Positions 1 through 7,737 of a stretch of 38,000 nucleotides of DNA are shown here, one piece after another. Source of the DNA: Bacteroidales bacterium UBA6360 (lineage in GTDB: Bacteria; Bacteroidota; Bacteroidia; Bacteroidales; UBA932); NCBI GenBank assembly GCA_002440085.1, contig DJRM01000072.1, positions 2,741-40,740 of the forward strand, written 5' to 3'. The notes beneath the pieces are model-generated. The model worked only from the letters and a program-made list of their open reading frames with translations, was not told the origin of the DNA and made no database searches. The stretch's first letter is position 1, and the number at the start of each line of letters is the position of its first letter. The position numbers were made by a program, and so were the translations under genes.

Positions 1-991
1 TGACCTTGAAGCCCTGAAGCTTTGACGGGGTCAGACTTATGTCGCAGTTGAGCCTGCTGCTGTCCACCGGACTGACACCGATGTTCACTCCGGAAAACAT
101 CCTCAGTGACGAGAGCCTGGAATATGTCTGGTTGACGGCATTCTCGCTGTAGACGTCTCCCGGGCGCACCGTGGTCAGTTCTTCAAGAACGCCCCTGCGC
201 ACCCTAAGCTTCGAAGGATAGGAAATGTTGACATCCGCGAAAGTGAAACGACGGAACGGGGCTGCATCCTTCTGTGCCTCGTTCCTCGTGTACTCATTAA
301 TACTGATCTGAAGCCGTGCAGTTCCGGGAGTCCCGAGAGTGTCTGCCTCGCAGAAAAAGTAGTTCTTGTTGAAGCTGAACCAGCCCTTGTTACGGAGCAC
401 TGAGGTAGAGCGGACTGTCTCCGCTTCGAGTGACGACTCCGACAGCCAGTCGCCGACCTTCACCGTGGAATTGGCCGCATCGGCAAGAAAGTCCGCCGCA
501 AGTTCTCCTCTTTCGGGAAGCTTGTAGGCGATGCTGTCAATCTTGTAACGCGTACCTAATGTAATGTCGTATGTGACATAGACTTTCTTTTTTCTGACCC
601 GTATTACAGGATCTACTTCCGAACCGTAGTAGCCTATGTATTCAAGGTGCTTCGCAAGGTTCTCAACGGATTCATCGACAAGTTCTGGGTCATATATGAT
701 CGGTGCCACTCCAAGTTTCTGAACGAATTTGTCCCAGCCTTTCCCCTTGCCGTTGGACCAGTTGTAGACGCTCACGAACGGATTCCATCCGAAAATGAAG
801 TTGGAGTTAGGTTTCTGCTTTATGTAGGCGGCAAGCCCCGATTCTTTGAAATCCTTAGTCCCGTTGGTTACGTTGACTTTCGTCCCGACAAGGCTGTACT
901 CCCCGTCTCCGAGCACGCGTGTGGTGCTGCACGCCACCGAAAGGAGCGCGATGACGGAAATGAGAATATATGTCCTTGTCTTCCGTTTCAT
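1..991 (-). CDS. TamL-like (BamA/TamA-family) outer-membrane lipoprotein, 5' part only
   Basis: Reading the minus strand from the ATG at 991 gives about 330 codons open to the window edge, so the C-terminal part is missing. The protein starts with a lysine/arginine n-region, a hydrophobic stretch and a lipobox (LSVAC), which indicates a lipoprotein. It continues with POTRA-like text (for example YYGSEVDPVIRVRKKKVYVTYD, then a processing-type LGTRYKIDSI segment). This matches the Bacteroidota TamL/BamA-like surface-antigen proteins, whose C-terminal half is a 16-strand barrel. From family knowledge it would sit in the outer membrane and work with TamB in protein or lipid transport. The barrel is outside the window, so TamL versus another Omp85 member is not settled. 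It is divergent from the methyltransferase gene, and the 137 bp between them carries a -7 element for each direction. Confidence 0.75.
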   Translation of the reverse strand, partial: MKRKTRTYILISVIALLSVACSTTRVLGDGEYSLVGTKVNVTNGTKDFKESGLAAYIKQKPNSNFIFGWNPFVSVYNWSNGKGKGWDKFVQKLGVAPIIYDPELVDESVENLAKHLEYIGYYGSEVDPVIRVRKKKVYVTYDITLGTRYKIDSIAYKLPERGELAADFLADAANSTVKVGDWLSESSLEAETVRSTSVLRNKGWFSFNKNYFFCEADTLGTPGTARLQISINEYTRNEAQKDAAPFRRFTFADVNISYPSKLRVRRGVLEELTTVRPGDVYSENAVNQTYSRLSSLRMFSGVNIGVSPVDSSRLNCDISLTPSKLQGFKV

Positions 992-1026
992 AGAGATGAT
1001 GTTGGACAAAAACGCCGCAATCGCTG

Positions 1027-1034
1027 CAAAGTTA
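1027..1034 (-). promoter_or_regulatory. Candidate -7 promoter element for the TamL-like gene
   Basis: On the minus strand this reads TAACTTTG, a perfect match to the Bacteroidota -7 consensus TAnnTTTG. It ends 35 bp before the ATG at 991. No convincing TTG -33 element is visible at the usual distance. Confidence 0.45.
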
Positions 1035-1059
1035 TGGATTTATGCGCATATATCCCCTA

Positions 1060-1085
1060 TTTGACACGAATATTTTCTACCTTTG
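1060..1085 (+). promoter_or_regulatory. Candidate promoter for the TrmH-family methyltransferase
   Basis: TTTG at 1060-1063 is followed by TACCTTTG (TAnnTTTG) at 1078-1085, 43 bp before the chosen ATG at 1129. The 14-nt gap between the two boxes is shorter than the roughly 17-23 nt reported for Bacteroidota, so the upstream box is less certain than the -7 box. Confidence 0.5.
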
Positions 1086-1128
1086 CAGGGTTATGCCGGG
1101 TCACGATGACCCGTGCCAATGCAAGAAT

Positions 1129-1884
1129 ATGAACGGAATATCGAACAATGAGATAAAATATCTCCGCTCTCTGTCGCAGAAAAAGTTCAGGGACGAGTAC
1201 GGCGTATTTGTCGTCGAAGGAGAAAAGATGGTTGCGGAAGCCTTGAAATCAGGATTTGAGGTGGAAAAGGTATGGAGTGAGTCTGAAATAGGCTCCGATG
1301 CAATGGCGAGGATATCATCCCTTGCCTCGCCCTCGCCCGTGCTTGCCGTGGTCAAGAAACCTGGGAACGTCAGGCTTGAAGACGAGAACGGAGTTGCCGG
1401 TGTTCTGGGGCCTCATGGGCTCTTTCTCGCGCTCGACACAATTCGTGACCCGGGCAATCTCGGAACCATAATACGAATTGCAGACTGGTTCGGACTCGAC
1501 GGAATATTCGCGGCTCCGGACACCGTCGAACTATTCAATCCGAAAGTGGTGCAGGCAACGATGGGCGCAATTTTCCGCGTCCGCTTCCACTATTGTGATC
1601 TTCATCTGCTTGCAGATGCCGTCGGGTCAGCCGGAGGCAAGTTGTTCGGAACATTTCTCGACGGACAGAACATCTATGAAAGGCCGCTTTCAACTGGCAT
1701 GGAATCTCCGACCGTCATTGTCATAGGGAACGAGTCCAACGGAATATCACCGCAGCTCGGGGCGCGCATTACAGAACGCCTGTTCATACCGTCCTACCCT
1801 GCCGGCGTGACGACCTCCGAGTCTCTCAATGCCGCCGTCGCCACAGCAATCACGGTCGCGGAGTTCAGGCGCCGGATGCTATAG
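1129..1884 (+). CDS. TrmH/SpoU-family RNA 2'-O-methyltransferase
   Basis: This 251-residue protein has the order expected of TrmH-like enzymes. An N-terminal substrate-binding region (KYLRSLSQKKFRDEYGVFVVEGEK) is followed by the SpoU knot domain. All three SpoU motifs are present: motif 1 (DPGNLGTIIRIADWFG), motif 2 (VIGNESNGIS) and motif 3 (IPSYPAGVTTSESLNAAVA). The family methylates the 2'-OH of rRNA or tRNA ribose with S-adenosylmethionine. The 'FVVEGEKMVAEAL' start resembles the rRNA-acting members (RlmB-like/TsnR-like), but the target base cannot be read from sequence. I chose the ATG at 1129 because the upstream in-frame ATG at 1042 lies before the -7 promoter box and encodes nothing recognisable. 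The stop codon overlaps the convergent aldehyde dehydrogenase stop by 6 bp. Confidence 0.88.
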   Translation: MNGISNNEIKYLRSLSQKKFRDEYGVFVVEGEKMVAEALKSGFEVEKVWSESEIGSDAMARISSLASPSPVLAVVKKPGNVRLEDENGVAGVLGPHGLFLALDTIRDPGNLGTIIRIADWFGLDGIFAAPDTVELFNPKVVQATMGAIFRVRFHYCDLHLLADAVGSAGGKLFGTFLDGQNIYERPLSTGMESPTVIVIGNESNGISPQLGARITERLFIPSYPAGVTTSESLNAAVATAITVAEFRRRML

Positions 1885-3249
1885 CAGTTTCTTGGTCAGC
1901 CCGAAAAACTTATACGGCATATATCTGAACGGCAGGTCGATGCGGTTTGGCGTAGTGACTACCGAGCGCCGATGCGAGAACACGTCGAAACTGTCCTTTC
2001 CGTGGTAGGCGGACATGCCGGAATTCCCGACCCCACCAAAAGGGATGTTTTCGTTGGCGATATGCATTATTGTGTCGTTAATGCAGGCACCGCCGGATGA
2101 TGTGTGCCGTAAAACATATTTCCCGTTTTTTCCGAAATAGTAGAGTGCCAGCGGCTTAGGTCTGTTGACGATGAACTTTATCGCCTCGTCTGCCGACTTG
2201 ACCGTGACGACGGGGAATATGGGACCGAATATCTCCTCCTGCATGACCGGCGAGTCGGGACTTACATTGTCGATGACCGTCGGTTCGAAATAGCGCTCCG
2301 ATGCGTCGGTGTGACCACCGAAAACTATGTCTCCGCAACCGAGGTAGCCTTTGAGCCGTTCAAATGCACGGTCATTCACTATCCTGACATAGTGCCGGCT
2401 CTCCTGCGGATTCTCTCCGAGCAGATTGCGGAATTCCTTTTCAAGAGCCGCGAGGAATGGCTCTTTGACGGATTCGTGAAGCATCAGATAATCAGGGGCG
2501 ATGCATGTCTGCCCGGCATTCAGGGACTTGCCCCAGGCAATGCGCCTTGCGGCGACTTCAATGTCCGCGTCCTTGTCTACAATACAAGGGCTTTTGCCTC
2601 CGAGTTCAAGAACCACGGGGGTCAGATTCTTTGATGCCGCTTCCATCACATGCCGCCCAAGTGTCGGACTTCCTGTAAAGAAGATCAAATCCCACCTCAT
2701 CTCAAGCAGTTGCCTATTCACTTCCCTGTTGCCTTGGACAACGGCCACGAGACTTTCCGAGAAAGTTTCCGAAATCATCTGTCCGAGCGTCCGAGAAACA
2801 TTCGGAACATAAGGCGAGGGTTTCAGAACCGCTGTACAACCGGCGGACAAAGCGCCTACGAGAGGGTTGAGAAGCAATTGAACAGGATAGTTCCAAGGGG
2901 CTATAATCAACGAATTGCCCAGCGGTTCAGAGATAATCTCGCTTCTTGAGGGGAACATCTTCAGCGGAGTGTGCCTCTTTTGGGGTGAGACCCATTTCCG
3001 CAGATTCCGAATGTGATTCTTAATCTCGCCGCTCACGATGCTCAGTTCCGTGAGGCAAGCCTCCTCGTACGACTTGTGCAAATCGTTCCACAAGGCTTCG
3101 GCGATGGGCTTCTCCCATTTGTGGATGGCAAATTCCAATGCCTTGAGGCTTTCCAGCCTTCTGCTCAGATCGAGTGTCTCGCCTGCAAGGAACGCTTCCT
3201 CCTGCGAGCGGCGAACCGCCGACAATTTTTCCGCTGACGTATTTTCCAT
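1879..3249 (-). CDS. Aldehyde dehydrogenase, class 3-like
   Basis: This 456-residue NAD(P)-dependent aldehyde dehydrogenase would oxidise an aldehyde to a carboxylic acid. The Rossmann region contains the conserved IIAPWNYPVQL motif and the FTGSP turn. The general-base glutamate lies in LELGGKSP and the nucleophilic cysteine in the GQTCIAPDYLM motif. The C-terminal IFGPI and INDTIMHIANENIPFGGVGNSG segments are typical. Length and motifs best match the class 3 group (fatty or aromatic aldehydes, coniferyl aldehyde dehydrogenase-like) rather than betaine-aldehyde types. No signal peptide is present, so it is probably cytosolic. It lies 64 bp downstream of an SDR oxidoreductase on the same strand, so the pair may act in sequence on an alcohol and its aldehyde. 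That coupling is inference. Confidence 0.9.
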   Translation of the reverse strand: MENTSAEKLSAVRRSQEEAFLAGETLDLSRRLESLKALEFAIHKWEKPIAEALWNDLHKSYEEACLTELSIVSGEIKNHIRNLRKWVSPQKRHTPLKMFPSRSEIISEPLGNSLIIAPWNYPVQLLLNPLVGALSAGCTAVLKPSPYVPNVSRTLGQMISETFSESLVAVVQGNREVNRQLLEMRWDLIFFTGSPTLGRHVMEAASKNLTPVVLELGGKSPCIVDKDADIEVAARRIAWGKSLNAGQTCIAPDYLMLHESVKEPFLAALEKEFRNLLGENPQESRHYVRIVNDRAFERLKGYLGCGDIVFGGHTDASERYFEPTVIDNVSPDSPVMQEEIFGPIFPVVTVKSADEAIKFIVNRPKPLALYYFGKNGKYVLRHTSSGGACINDTIMHIANENIPFGGVGNSGMSAYHGKDSFDVFSHRRSVVTTPNRIDLPFRYMPYKFFGLTKKLL

Positions 3250-3313
3250 TATTTATGCTGTCTGTCTGGTTTACTCATAAACATCTGAAAGACTGATGTG
3301 TTCCGTTATATGA

Positions 3314-4168
3314 CTATGCGATTTTGCGTGTTGGCACGACAACACATTTCTTCGGGACTTTCTTGCGTCCGGTGAAATGATTCATAACAGAATACACTCC
3401 AAATATTTTGCCGAAAATCAAGTCAAACAAAACGTTAGGCAACACACCCTGCCAGAAACGTATGAAATGTGCCGGGAAAGGCAGCCCTTTGAAATCCTTG
3501 TCATGACGTATGGCATCAATGATTTTCTTTGCGGTAGGCTCCGGCTCAAGGATGTTAAAAACCTTTGAATCCACGCCATCGAACATTCCCGTATTTATGA
3601 AGTACGGAGCGATGCAGGTGACTTTCACATTGCTGTGTGCCTGCTTCAGTTCTATCCTGAGCGATTCAGTCCAGCCGACTACAGCCCATTTGCTTGCGCA
3701 GTAGACAGAAAGTTTCGGAACACCCAGCATGCCTGCGGCGGAAGCGATGTTACAGATGTGGCCGCTGTTTCGCAGCATCATGTCCGGCAGCATCTCCAGG
3801 GCGACAAGCATCGGGGCAGTCGCGTTCACATCCATAGTGAGCCTTATGTCCGAGACCATCTGCGTGTCGAAAGTGTTGTTGCCGCGAACCACGCCCGCAT
3901 TATTGATGAGGATATCCACATATCCCACTTCCTCTTTTACTTTCTCGTAAGCCGAAGAGATTTCATTTTCATCGGAAACATTCACCCTATAACAATGTAC
4001 ATTCCCCCTCTTTGAAAGTTCCACTTTTGCAGACTCCATACCGTCCGGATTCATGTCCCAGATAATGAGATTGGCCGCGCCCTTTTCCAAGGCAATTCTT
4101 CCCATTATTTTCCCGATTCCGGAGGCACCCCCTGTGATCAGCACATTTTTGTTTTTGAATTCTGACAT
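3314..4168 (-). CDS. Short-chain dehydrogenase/reductase (SDR), classical type
   Basis: From the ATG at 4168 the product is 284 residues. It has the cofactor-binding TGGASGIG motif near the N-terminus, an Asp in LIIWDMNPDG that usually favours NAD(H), NNAG, and the catalytic Tyr/Lys pair in YCASK with an upstream serine (IASAAG). The C-terminal hydrophobic region (FPAHFIRFWQGVLPNVLFDLIFGKIFGVYSVM) resembles membrane-associated retinol dehydrogenase/17-beta-HSD-like SDRs. A longer frame exists upstream, but it adds 67 unrelated residues that run through the promoter region, so I use the internal start. It precedes the aldehyde dehydrogenase and is probably co-transcribed with it. The substrate is unknown; lipophilic alcohols or ketones would fit. 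Confidence 0.85.
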   Translation of the reverse strand: MSEFKNKNVLITGGASGIGKIMGRIALEKGAANLIIWDMNPDGMESAKVELSKRGNVHCYRVNVSDENEISSAYEKVKEEVGYVDILINNAGVVRGNNTFDTQMVSDIRLTMDVNATAPMLVALEMLPDMMLRNSGHICNIASAAGMLGVPKLSVYCASKWAVVGWTESLRIELKQAHSNVKVTCIAPYFINTGMFDGVDSKVFNILEPEPTAKKIIDAIRHDKDFKGLPFPAHFIRFWQGVLPNVLFDLIFGKIFGVYSVMNHFTGRKKVPKKCVVVPTRKIA

Positions 4169-4187
4169 GACATAAAATTTATTTCTG

Positions 4188-4195
4188 CAAAAATA
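4188..4195 (-). promoter_or_regulatory. Candidate -7 promoter element for the SDR/ALDH operon
   Basis: The minus strand reads TATTTTTG, a full TAnnTTTG match, ending 20 bp before the SDR ATG. No clear -33 TTG was found. Confidence 0.4.
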
Positions 4196-4287
4196 ATTCA
4201 TTGACAGGCATTCAGCGTAAATGAAGGATATATTTGGGATAAACCTATGCTTATTTGTGACGAAATATGCAATATCGCGCTTTCTCG

Positions 4288-4313
4288 TTTGTCGGTTATT
4301 TTGTTTAAATTTG
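4288..4313 (+). promoter_or_regulatory. Candidate promoter for the LytTR regulator
   Basis: TTTG at 4288-4291 and TAAATTTG at 4306-4313 (TAnnTTTG) lie 58 bp before the ATG at 4372. The gap between the boxes is 14 nt, the same as in front of the TrmH-family gene. Confidence 0.45.
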
Positions 4314-4371
4314 CCGCGTTTTGTGTGATTGCCCAGACAGCAAACTGCAGGGCGAAAGTTCAGAAACAATT

Positions 4372-5250
4372 ATGGATATACACATTGTCAAAAAGTTGAG
4401 ACGGGGCATTCCGCGAAAACTGAGAACTGGTGATTTTCCATACACCTCAGTTTTCTATACGCTTGCCTTTTCCGCAGTGTTTATGCTGCTCTATCAGCCG
4501 TTCTCGTCTTCTGCGTGGTTTTCGTTGGCCACGCTGAAGTTGGCGGGACTGACAATTCTTTTCTTTCTGTTGTCCGTGATTGTGCTGCTCGTGAGCAAGT
4601 CGATGTTCATCGGTTTCTGTCGCACCCGCGCTGTCAAACTATGGCAGTTCATTCTTTGGTCACTTGCCGAGTTCCTGGCAATCGCACTACTCTATGTCGT
4701 CTTTACGCTCTTTTTTTCACTCGGCAACTACGGCTCGGCCAAGGTCTTGATAATCAAAGCTATTCCATGTGTCGCACTCATACTCCTTATCCCCTATTCT
4801 GTCATCTTCCTTTTGGCCGATCGCTATCAGTCCATCTCGGAAAAATCACAGGATTCAGATGCTGAAACATCGGCACGCAACAATGTGTGCAGGACACTGA
4901 AGGATAGGATGATAAACTTTGTGGATGATTTTGGCGTCCTGAGATTCTCTATAGATGTGGATTCAATCCTATATATAAAATCAGAGGGGAACTACGTTAA
5001 TCTGTACTATGAAAAAGGGGGAAATCTGGAATCCTATATGATGAGGATACCCATCGGTTCACTGGAGACGCGACTTTCCGCCTCTCCCATAGTCAGATGT
5101 CAGCGCTCGTACATGGTGAACACCCACCGCATCAGGATGATGCAGAATGACGGGAAGGCCACCTACATAATCGTTGACAACGACAAGGTCCCCGTGATAC
5201 CGATGTCGCATACCTATGCTTCTGCGGTGTCCGATGCGCTCTCCAAGTAG
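4372..5250 (+). CDS. Membrane-anchored LytTR-family transcriptional regulator
   Basis: The 292-residue protein has about four hydrophobic segments in its first 160 residues (FYTLAFSAVFMLLY, LAGLTILFFLLSVIVLLV, AIALLYVVFTLFF, CVALILLIPYSVIFLL). A short linker then leads to a C-terminal LytTR DNA-binding domain. The domain is recognised by the SIDVDSILYIKSEGNYVNLYY strand-turn, LETRLSASPIVRCQRSYMVN and the closing VPVIPMSHTY segment. There is no receiver domain, so it is not a standard two-component regulator. The membrane part may itself sense a signal. I prefer ATG 4372 to the TTG at 4321, because the TTG lies only 8 nt after the -7 box. It is divergent from the SDR gene and convergent with the amylase. 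Confidence 0.85.
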   Translation: MDIHIVKKLRRGIPRKLRTGDFPYTSVFYTLAFSAVFMLLYQPFSSSAWFSLATLKLAGLTILFFLLSVIVLLVSKSMFIGFCRTRAVKLWQFILWSLAEFLAIALLYVVFTLFFSLGNYGSAKVLIIKAIPCVALILLIPYSVIFLLADRYQSISEKSQDSDAETSARNNVCRTLKDRMINFVDDFGVLRFSIDVDSILYIKSEGNYVNLYYEKGGNLESYMMRIPIGSLETRLSASPIVRCQRSYMVNTHRIRMMQNDGKATYIIVDNDKVPVIPMSHTYASAVSDALSK

Positions 5251-5259
5251 AGCCTGCCC

Positions 5260-7062
5260 TCACGAGGCCTGGATGGATGAAGACAGGCGCATTATCACCA
5301 CATCGTAAGCCGGGACACTGACACTAATAGGAGTTTGCGCGTTGCAGTGCGGTGTCTGGTGCAGGTCGAGCCATTCAAATGCGTGCTCCGGAATGGTCAG
5401 TTCCATATCCGCGGGCCGAGAGGAGAAGTTCGCCACAATCAGGAAGGTGTCGTCGGCGTCGTCACGCAGGAAGGCGAAGTGCCTGTCCTTGTCGAAACCC
5501 CGGGAATTGTAGTTGCAGTAGCAGAGGTCATAGGTTACTCCTTTCGAGATAGCGTTGTCGTTTGTAGCGAAACGGAGCATGCCTGTAAACTTAACGAAAA
5601 ACTTGAGCTCAGACTCTGTAAGCCCCGTGTTTTTCATAAGATTCTTCATTTTCAACGCATTCTTGACGCGCTTTCTCAGCAATGGTCTTCCATCCTTATC
5701 AGCGGAGTCTGCAAGCAACTCTGCGGCAGTGAGATAATTGCCGTTTCGCGTAAGTTTCCGGAGTCCGCGAAGCTGCCGTGTCGACCACCAGTCGAAGATT
5801 GACGTGCGTCCGTCGAGACCGCTGAAGCCTTCCGAGTCCATACCCCTCTCCCCCACTTCCTCTCCGAAATAGGTCATGAAAGGCGTGAGGTTCATCATAA
5901 GGCTCACTGCAAGAGCCGGATAACAGCGTTCGGCCCTCTTTCCGAAGAAATCCGAGGCAAAGCGTTGCTCGTCATGGTTTTCGAGGAAGTTGAGCATATA
6001 GCGCTGCAGGTCACCGAGATTCTGCCAGGAGGTCGTGATGCGGGTGGCTGACTGCCATGTGTCGACGTATGGCTGCTCGCTGTCATCGCATCTTACTATG
6101 TCTGCAAGAGCGTCATAGAGCCCTGATTTGTCGTAGAGAAGGTCGAAGCCTACTTCCCGCACATATTTACCGTACATCTGCTTCTGATAGACTTCCGCGA
6201 CAAACATTGTCTCCGGTCTCTCCTTCTTCACCTCCTCTATCGCCCATTTGAAAAAATCGGACGGAACAAGTTCAACCATATCGCAGCGGAAGCCATCGAC
6301 ACCCTTCGAGAGCCAGTAGCGCAGGATGTGAAGCATCTTGTCCCAAGTTGCGGTGTGGAAGTCGCAGTAGTTAAGCTTCACAGTCTCATACCAGTCGTTG
6401 ATACCAGGTGCCGGCGTGTAGGCATTCCCGCAGGCTCGTGCGGGGCATTCTTCGTAGAGCTGTCTTCCGGAAGCCCTCCATTCGTTTTCATTCGGAAGGA
6501 CAAGTCTTTGTCCGGGATAGTAGAAGAAATCGTTTTCGGCTTTCCAATGGACGGACTTGTCATCCGATGCGCCAAGTGACATTTTGTCAGACGGACGACC
6601 CTCTATGGACTTATCTACGCCGACCCCATAGTCCCTCGCGACATGATTCGGCACGAAGTCAATCAGCACCTTCAGCCCCGCCGCATGAATCCTTCCGACC
6701 AGCTCGTCAAACTCATGAAGCCTCGCGGAGGGATTGTCCGCGAGATAGGGATTGACGTCGTAGTAGTCCTGAATGGCATACGGAGAACCAGCCAAGCCCT
6801 TGACAAACTGTCTGTTAGAGACATGACCGCCGTTTCCCTCGGAGAGACCGCCCATTGCTGTGGGGTCGCTGCATGAGTGGCGGATTATCCCCGTCAGCCA
6901 GACATGCGTGTAGCCGCACCATTTTAGATAGGCTAGCGTGTCCTCGTCTATGTCGGAGAATTTGCCGCTGCCGTTCACGGCGCAGCTGCCGCCTTTCACA
7001 GGATGTTCATTCATATTGCCCCACAGCCGGGGAACTATCTGATATATAAGTATCTTGCCCAT
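5260..7062 (-). CDS. Cytosolic GH13 alpha-amylase family glycoside hydrolase
   Basis: This 600-residue GH13 enzyme has an early YQIVPRLWG strand and the four conserved regions: region I DFVPNH (Asp135-His140), region II GFRCDMVE with the nucleophile Asp261, region III FVAEVY with the acid/base Glu290, and region IV ENHDEQ with Asp364. All catalytic residues are present, so it should be active on alpha-glucans. No signal peptide is visible, which suggests it handles intracellular glycogen or imported maltodextrin and is not a surface Sus-type amylase. No sus genes are nearby. Upstream on its own strand are a long stem-loop (7081-7142) and a terminator hairpin (7163-7201) that separates it from the lipoprotein gene. 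The exact specificity (alpha-amylase, debranching or transferase) is not readable. Confidence 0.9.
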   Translation of the reverse strand: MGKILIYQIVPRLWGNMNEHPVKGGSCAVNGSGKFSDIDEDTLAYLKWCGYTHVWLTGIIRHSCSDPTAMGGLSEGNGGHVSNRQFVKGLAGSPYAIQDYYDVNPYLADNPSARLHEFDELVGRIHAAGLKVLIDFVPNHVARDYGVGVDKSIEGRPSDKMSLGASDDKSVHWKAENDFFYYPGQRLVLPNENEWRASGRQLYEECPARACGNAYTPAPGINDWYETVKLNYCDFHTATWDKMLHILRYWLSKGVDGFRCDMVELVPSDFFKWAIEEVKKERPETMFVAEVYQKQMYGKYVREVGFDLLYDKSGLYDALADIVRCDDSEQPYVDTWQSATRITTSWQNLGDLQRYMLNFLENHDEQRFASDFFGKRAERCYPALAVSLMMNLTPFMTYFGEEVGERGMDSEGFSGLDGRTSIFDWWSTRQLRGLRKLTRNGNYLTAAELLADSADKDGRPLLRKRVKNALKMKNLMKNTGLTESELKFFVKFTGMLRFATNDNAISKGVTYDLCYCNYNSRGFDKDRHFAFLRDDADDTFLIVANFSSRPADMELTIPEHAFEWLDLHQTPHCNAQTPISVSVPAYDVVIMRLSSSIQAS

Positions 7063-7080
7063 TGTTTTATGTTCTTAGTC

Positions 7081-7142
7081 TCCGGTTTTCTGAACTGCGC
7101 AAAGATCTCTCACTGCGTTCGAGATTACAGAATCCAACCGGA
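7081..7142 (-). promoter_or_regulatory. Stem-loop in the presumed 5' leader of the amylase gene
   Basis: In the minus-strand transcript, TCCGGTT (7142-7136) pairs perfectly with AACCGGA (7087-7081). TTCTG (7132-7128) then pairs with CAGAA (7092-7088) after a 3-nt bulge. Inside are further possible pairs (ATCTC/GAGAT, or GAAC/GTTC as alternatives). It ends 18 nt before the amylase ATG and just after a terminator, so it may be a cis-acting leader. No known riboswitch is recognised. Confidence 0.35.
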
Positions 7143-7162
7143 ATTTGCCGCTGCCATATAAA

Positions 7163-7201
7163 ACAAAATGAGTGCCCGAGAGAATCGGGCACTCATTTTG
7201 T
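7163..7201. terminator. Strong hairpin terminator, possibly bidirectional
   Basis: A perfect 17-bp inverted repeat (7163-7179 and 7185-7201) surrounds a 5-nt loop. Each arm begins with ACAAAA and its complement ends with TTTTGT, so both strands have a U-rich end. It lies between the lipoprotein gene stop (7233) and the amylase start (7062) on the minus strand and would end the pfk-lipoprotein transcript. Confidence 0.8.
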
Positions 7202-7232
7202 CATATTACCGAATCATGCGATTATTGCATAG

Positions 7233-7670
7233 TCAATAGGAGAGAGCCAAATGATATTCTTTGAGCATCTTGTTCTCTCCGCTCCTGATTCGTTTCAGAT
7301 AGAGCACATTGCCAATCTCGAAAGAGTAGCCTTTGTCTGTGAGAGCCTGAATCTTCTGATTCGCTTCGGTTTCAACCGCCTTGAGCTGCTGGAGCTTGGT
7401 TTCATACTTTGCCACCGCCTTTTCGTCTGCCGCAGAAAGGTCACCGCCTTCAACAGTCTCTACCCAGGTCTCCGTCACGAAGGCGCCGAGGCTCGCCTCA
7501 ATCTCCTTGCAGACTTTCGCAGCCTCACTGTTGGGATTACCCATCGCTGAATTGTTTCCGGAGAGCGCCAGGCCCATTTCGTAGACGACATCCTCCGTGC
7601 TTTTCTGTGCGCAGGAGAAGAACATAAACGGCACAATAGCCAGTGCCATAACTGCAATGAACTTTTTCAT
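7233..7670 (-). CDS. Small predicted lipoprotein, function unknown
   Basis: The 145-residue product begins with a clear signal peptide (MKKFIAVMALAIVPFMF) and a lipobox FFSC, so it should be lipid-anchored. The mature part is polar and largely helical (KYETKLQQLKAVETEANQKIQALTDKG), with a Lys/Glu-rich region suggestive of a short coiled coil. I do not recognise a named family. It starts 67 bp downstream of the phosphofructokinase gene on the same strand and is followed by a strong terminator, so it is probably the last gene of that transcript. Its role cannot be deduced from this context. Confidence 0.75.
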   Translation of the reverse strand: MKKFIAVMALAIVPFMFFSCAQKSTEDVVYEMGLALSGNNSAMGNPNSEAAKVCKEIEASLGAFVTETWVETVEGGDLSAADEKAVAKYETKLQQLKAVETEANQKIQALTDKGYSFEIGNVLYLKRIRSGENKMLKEYHLALSY

Positions 7671-7737
7671 AAAAACTACTGATTTTAAAACCTTATTTCA
7701 GGAATTGATATTCCCGCAAAACATACGACGCAGTCGC

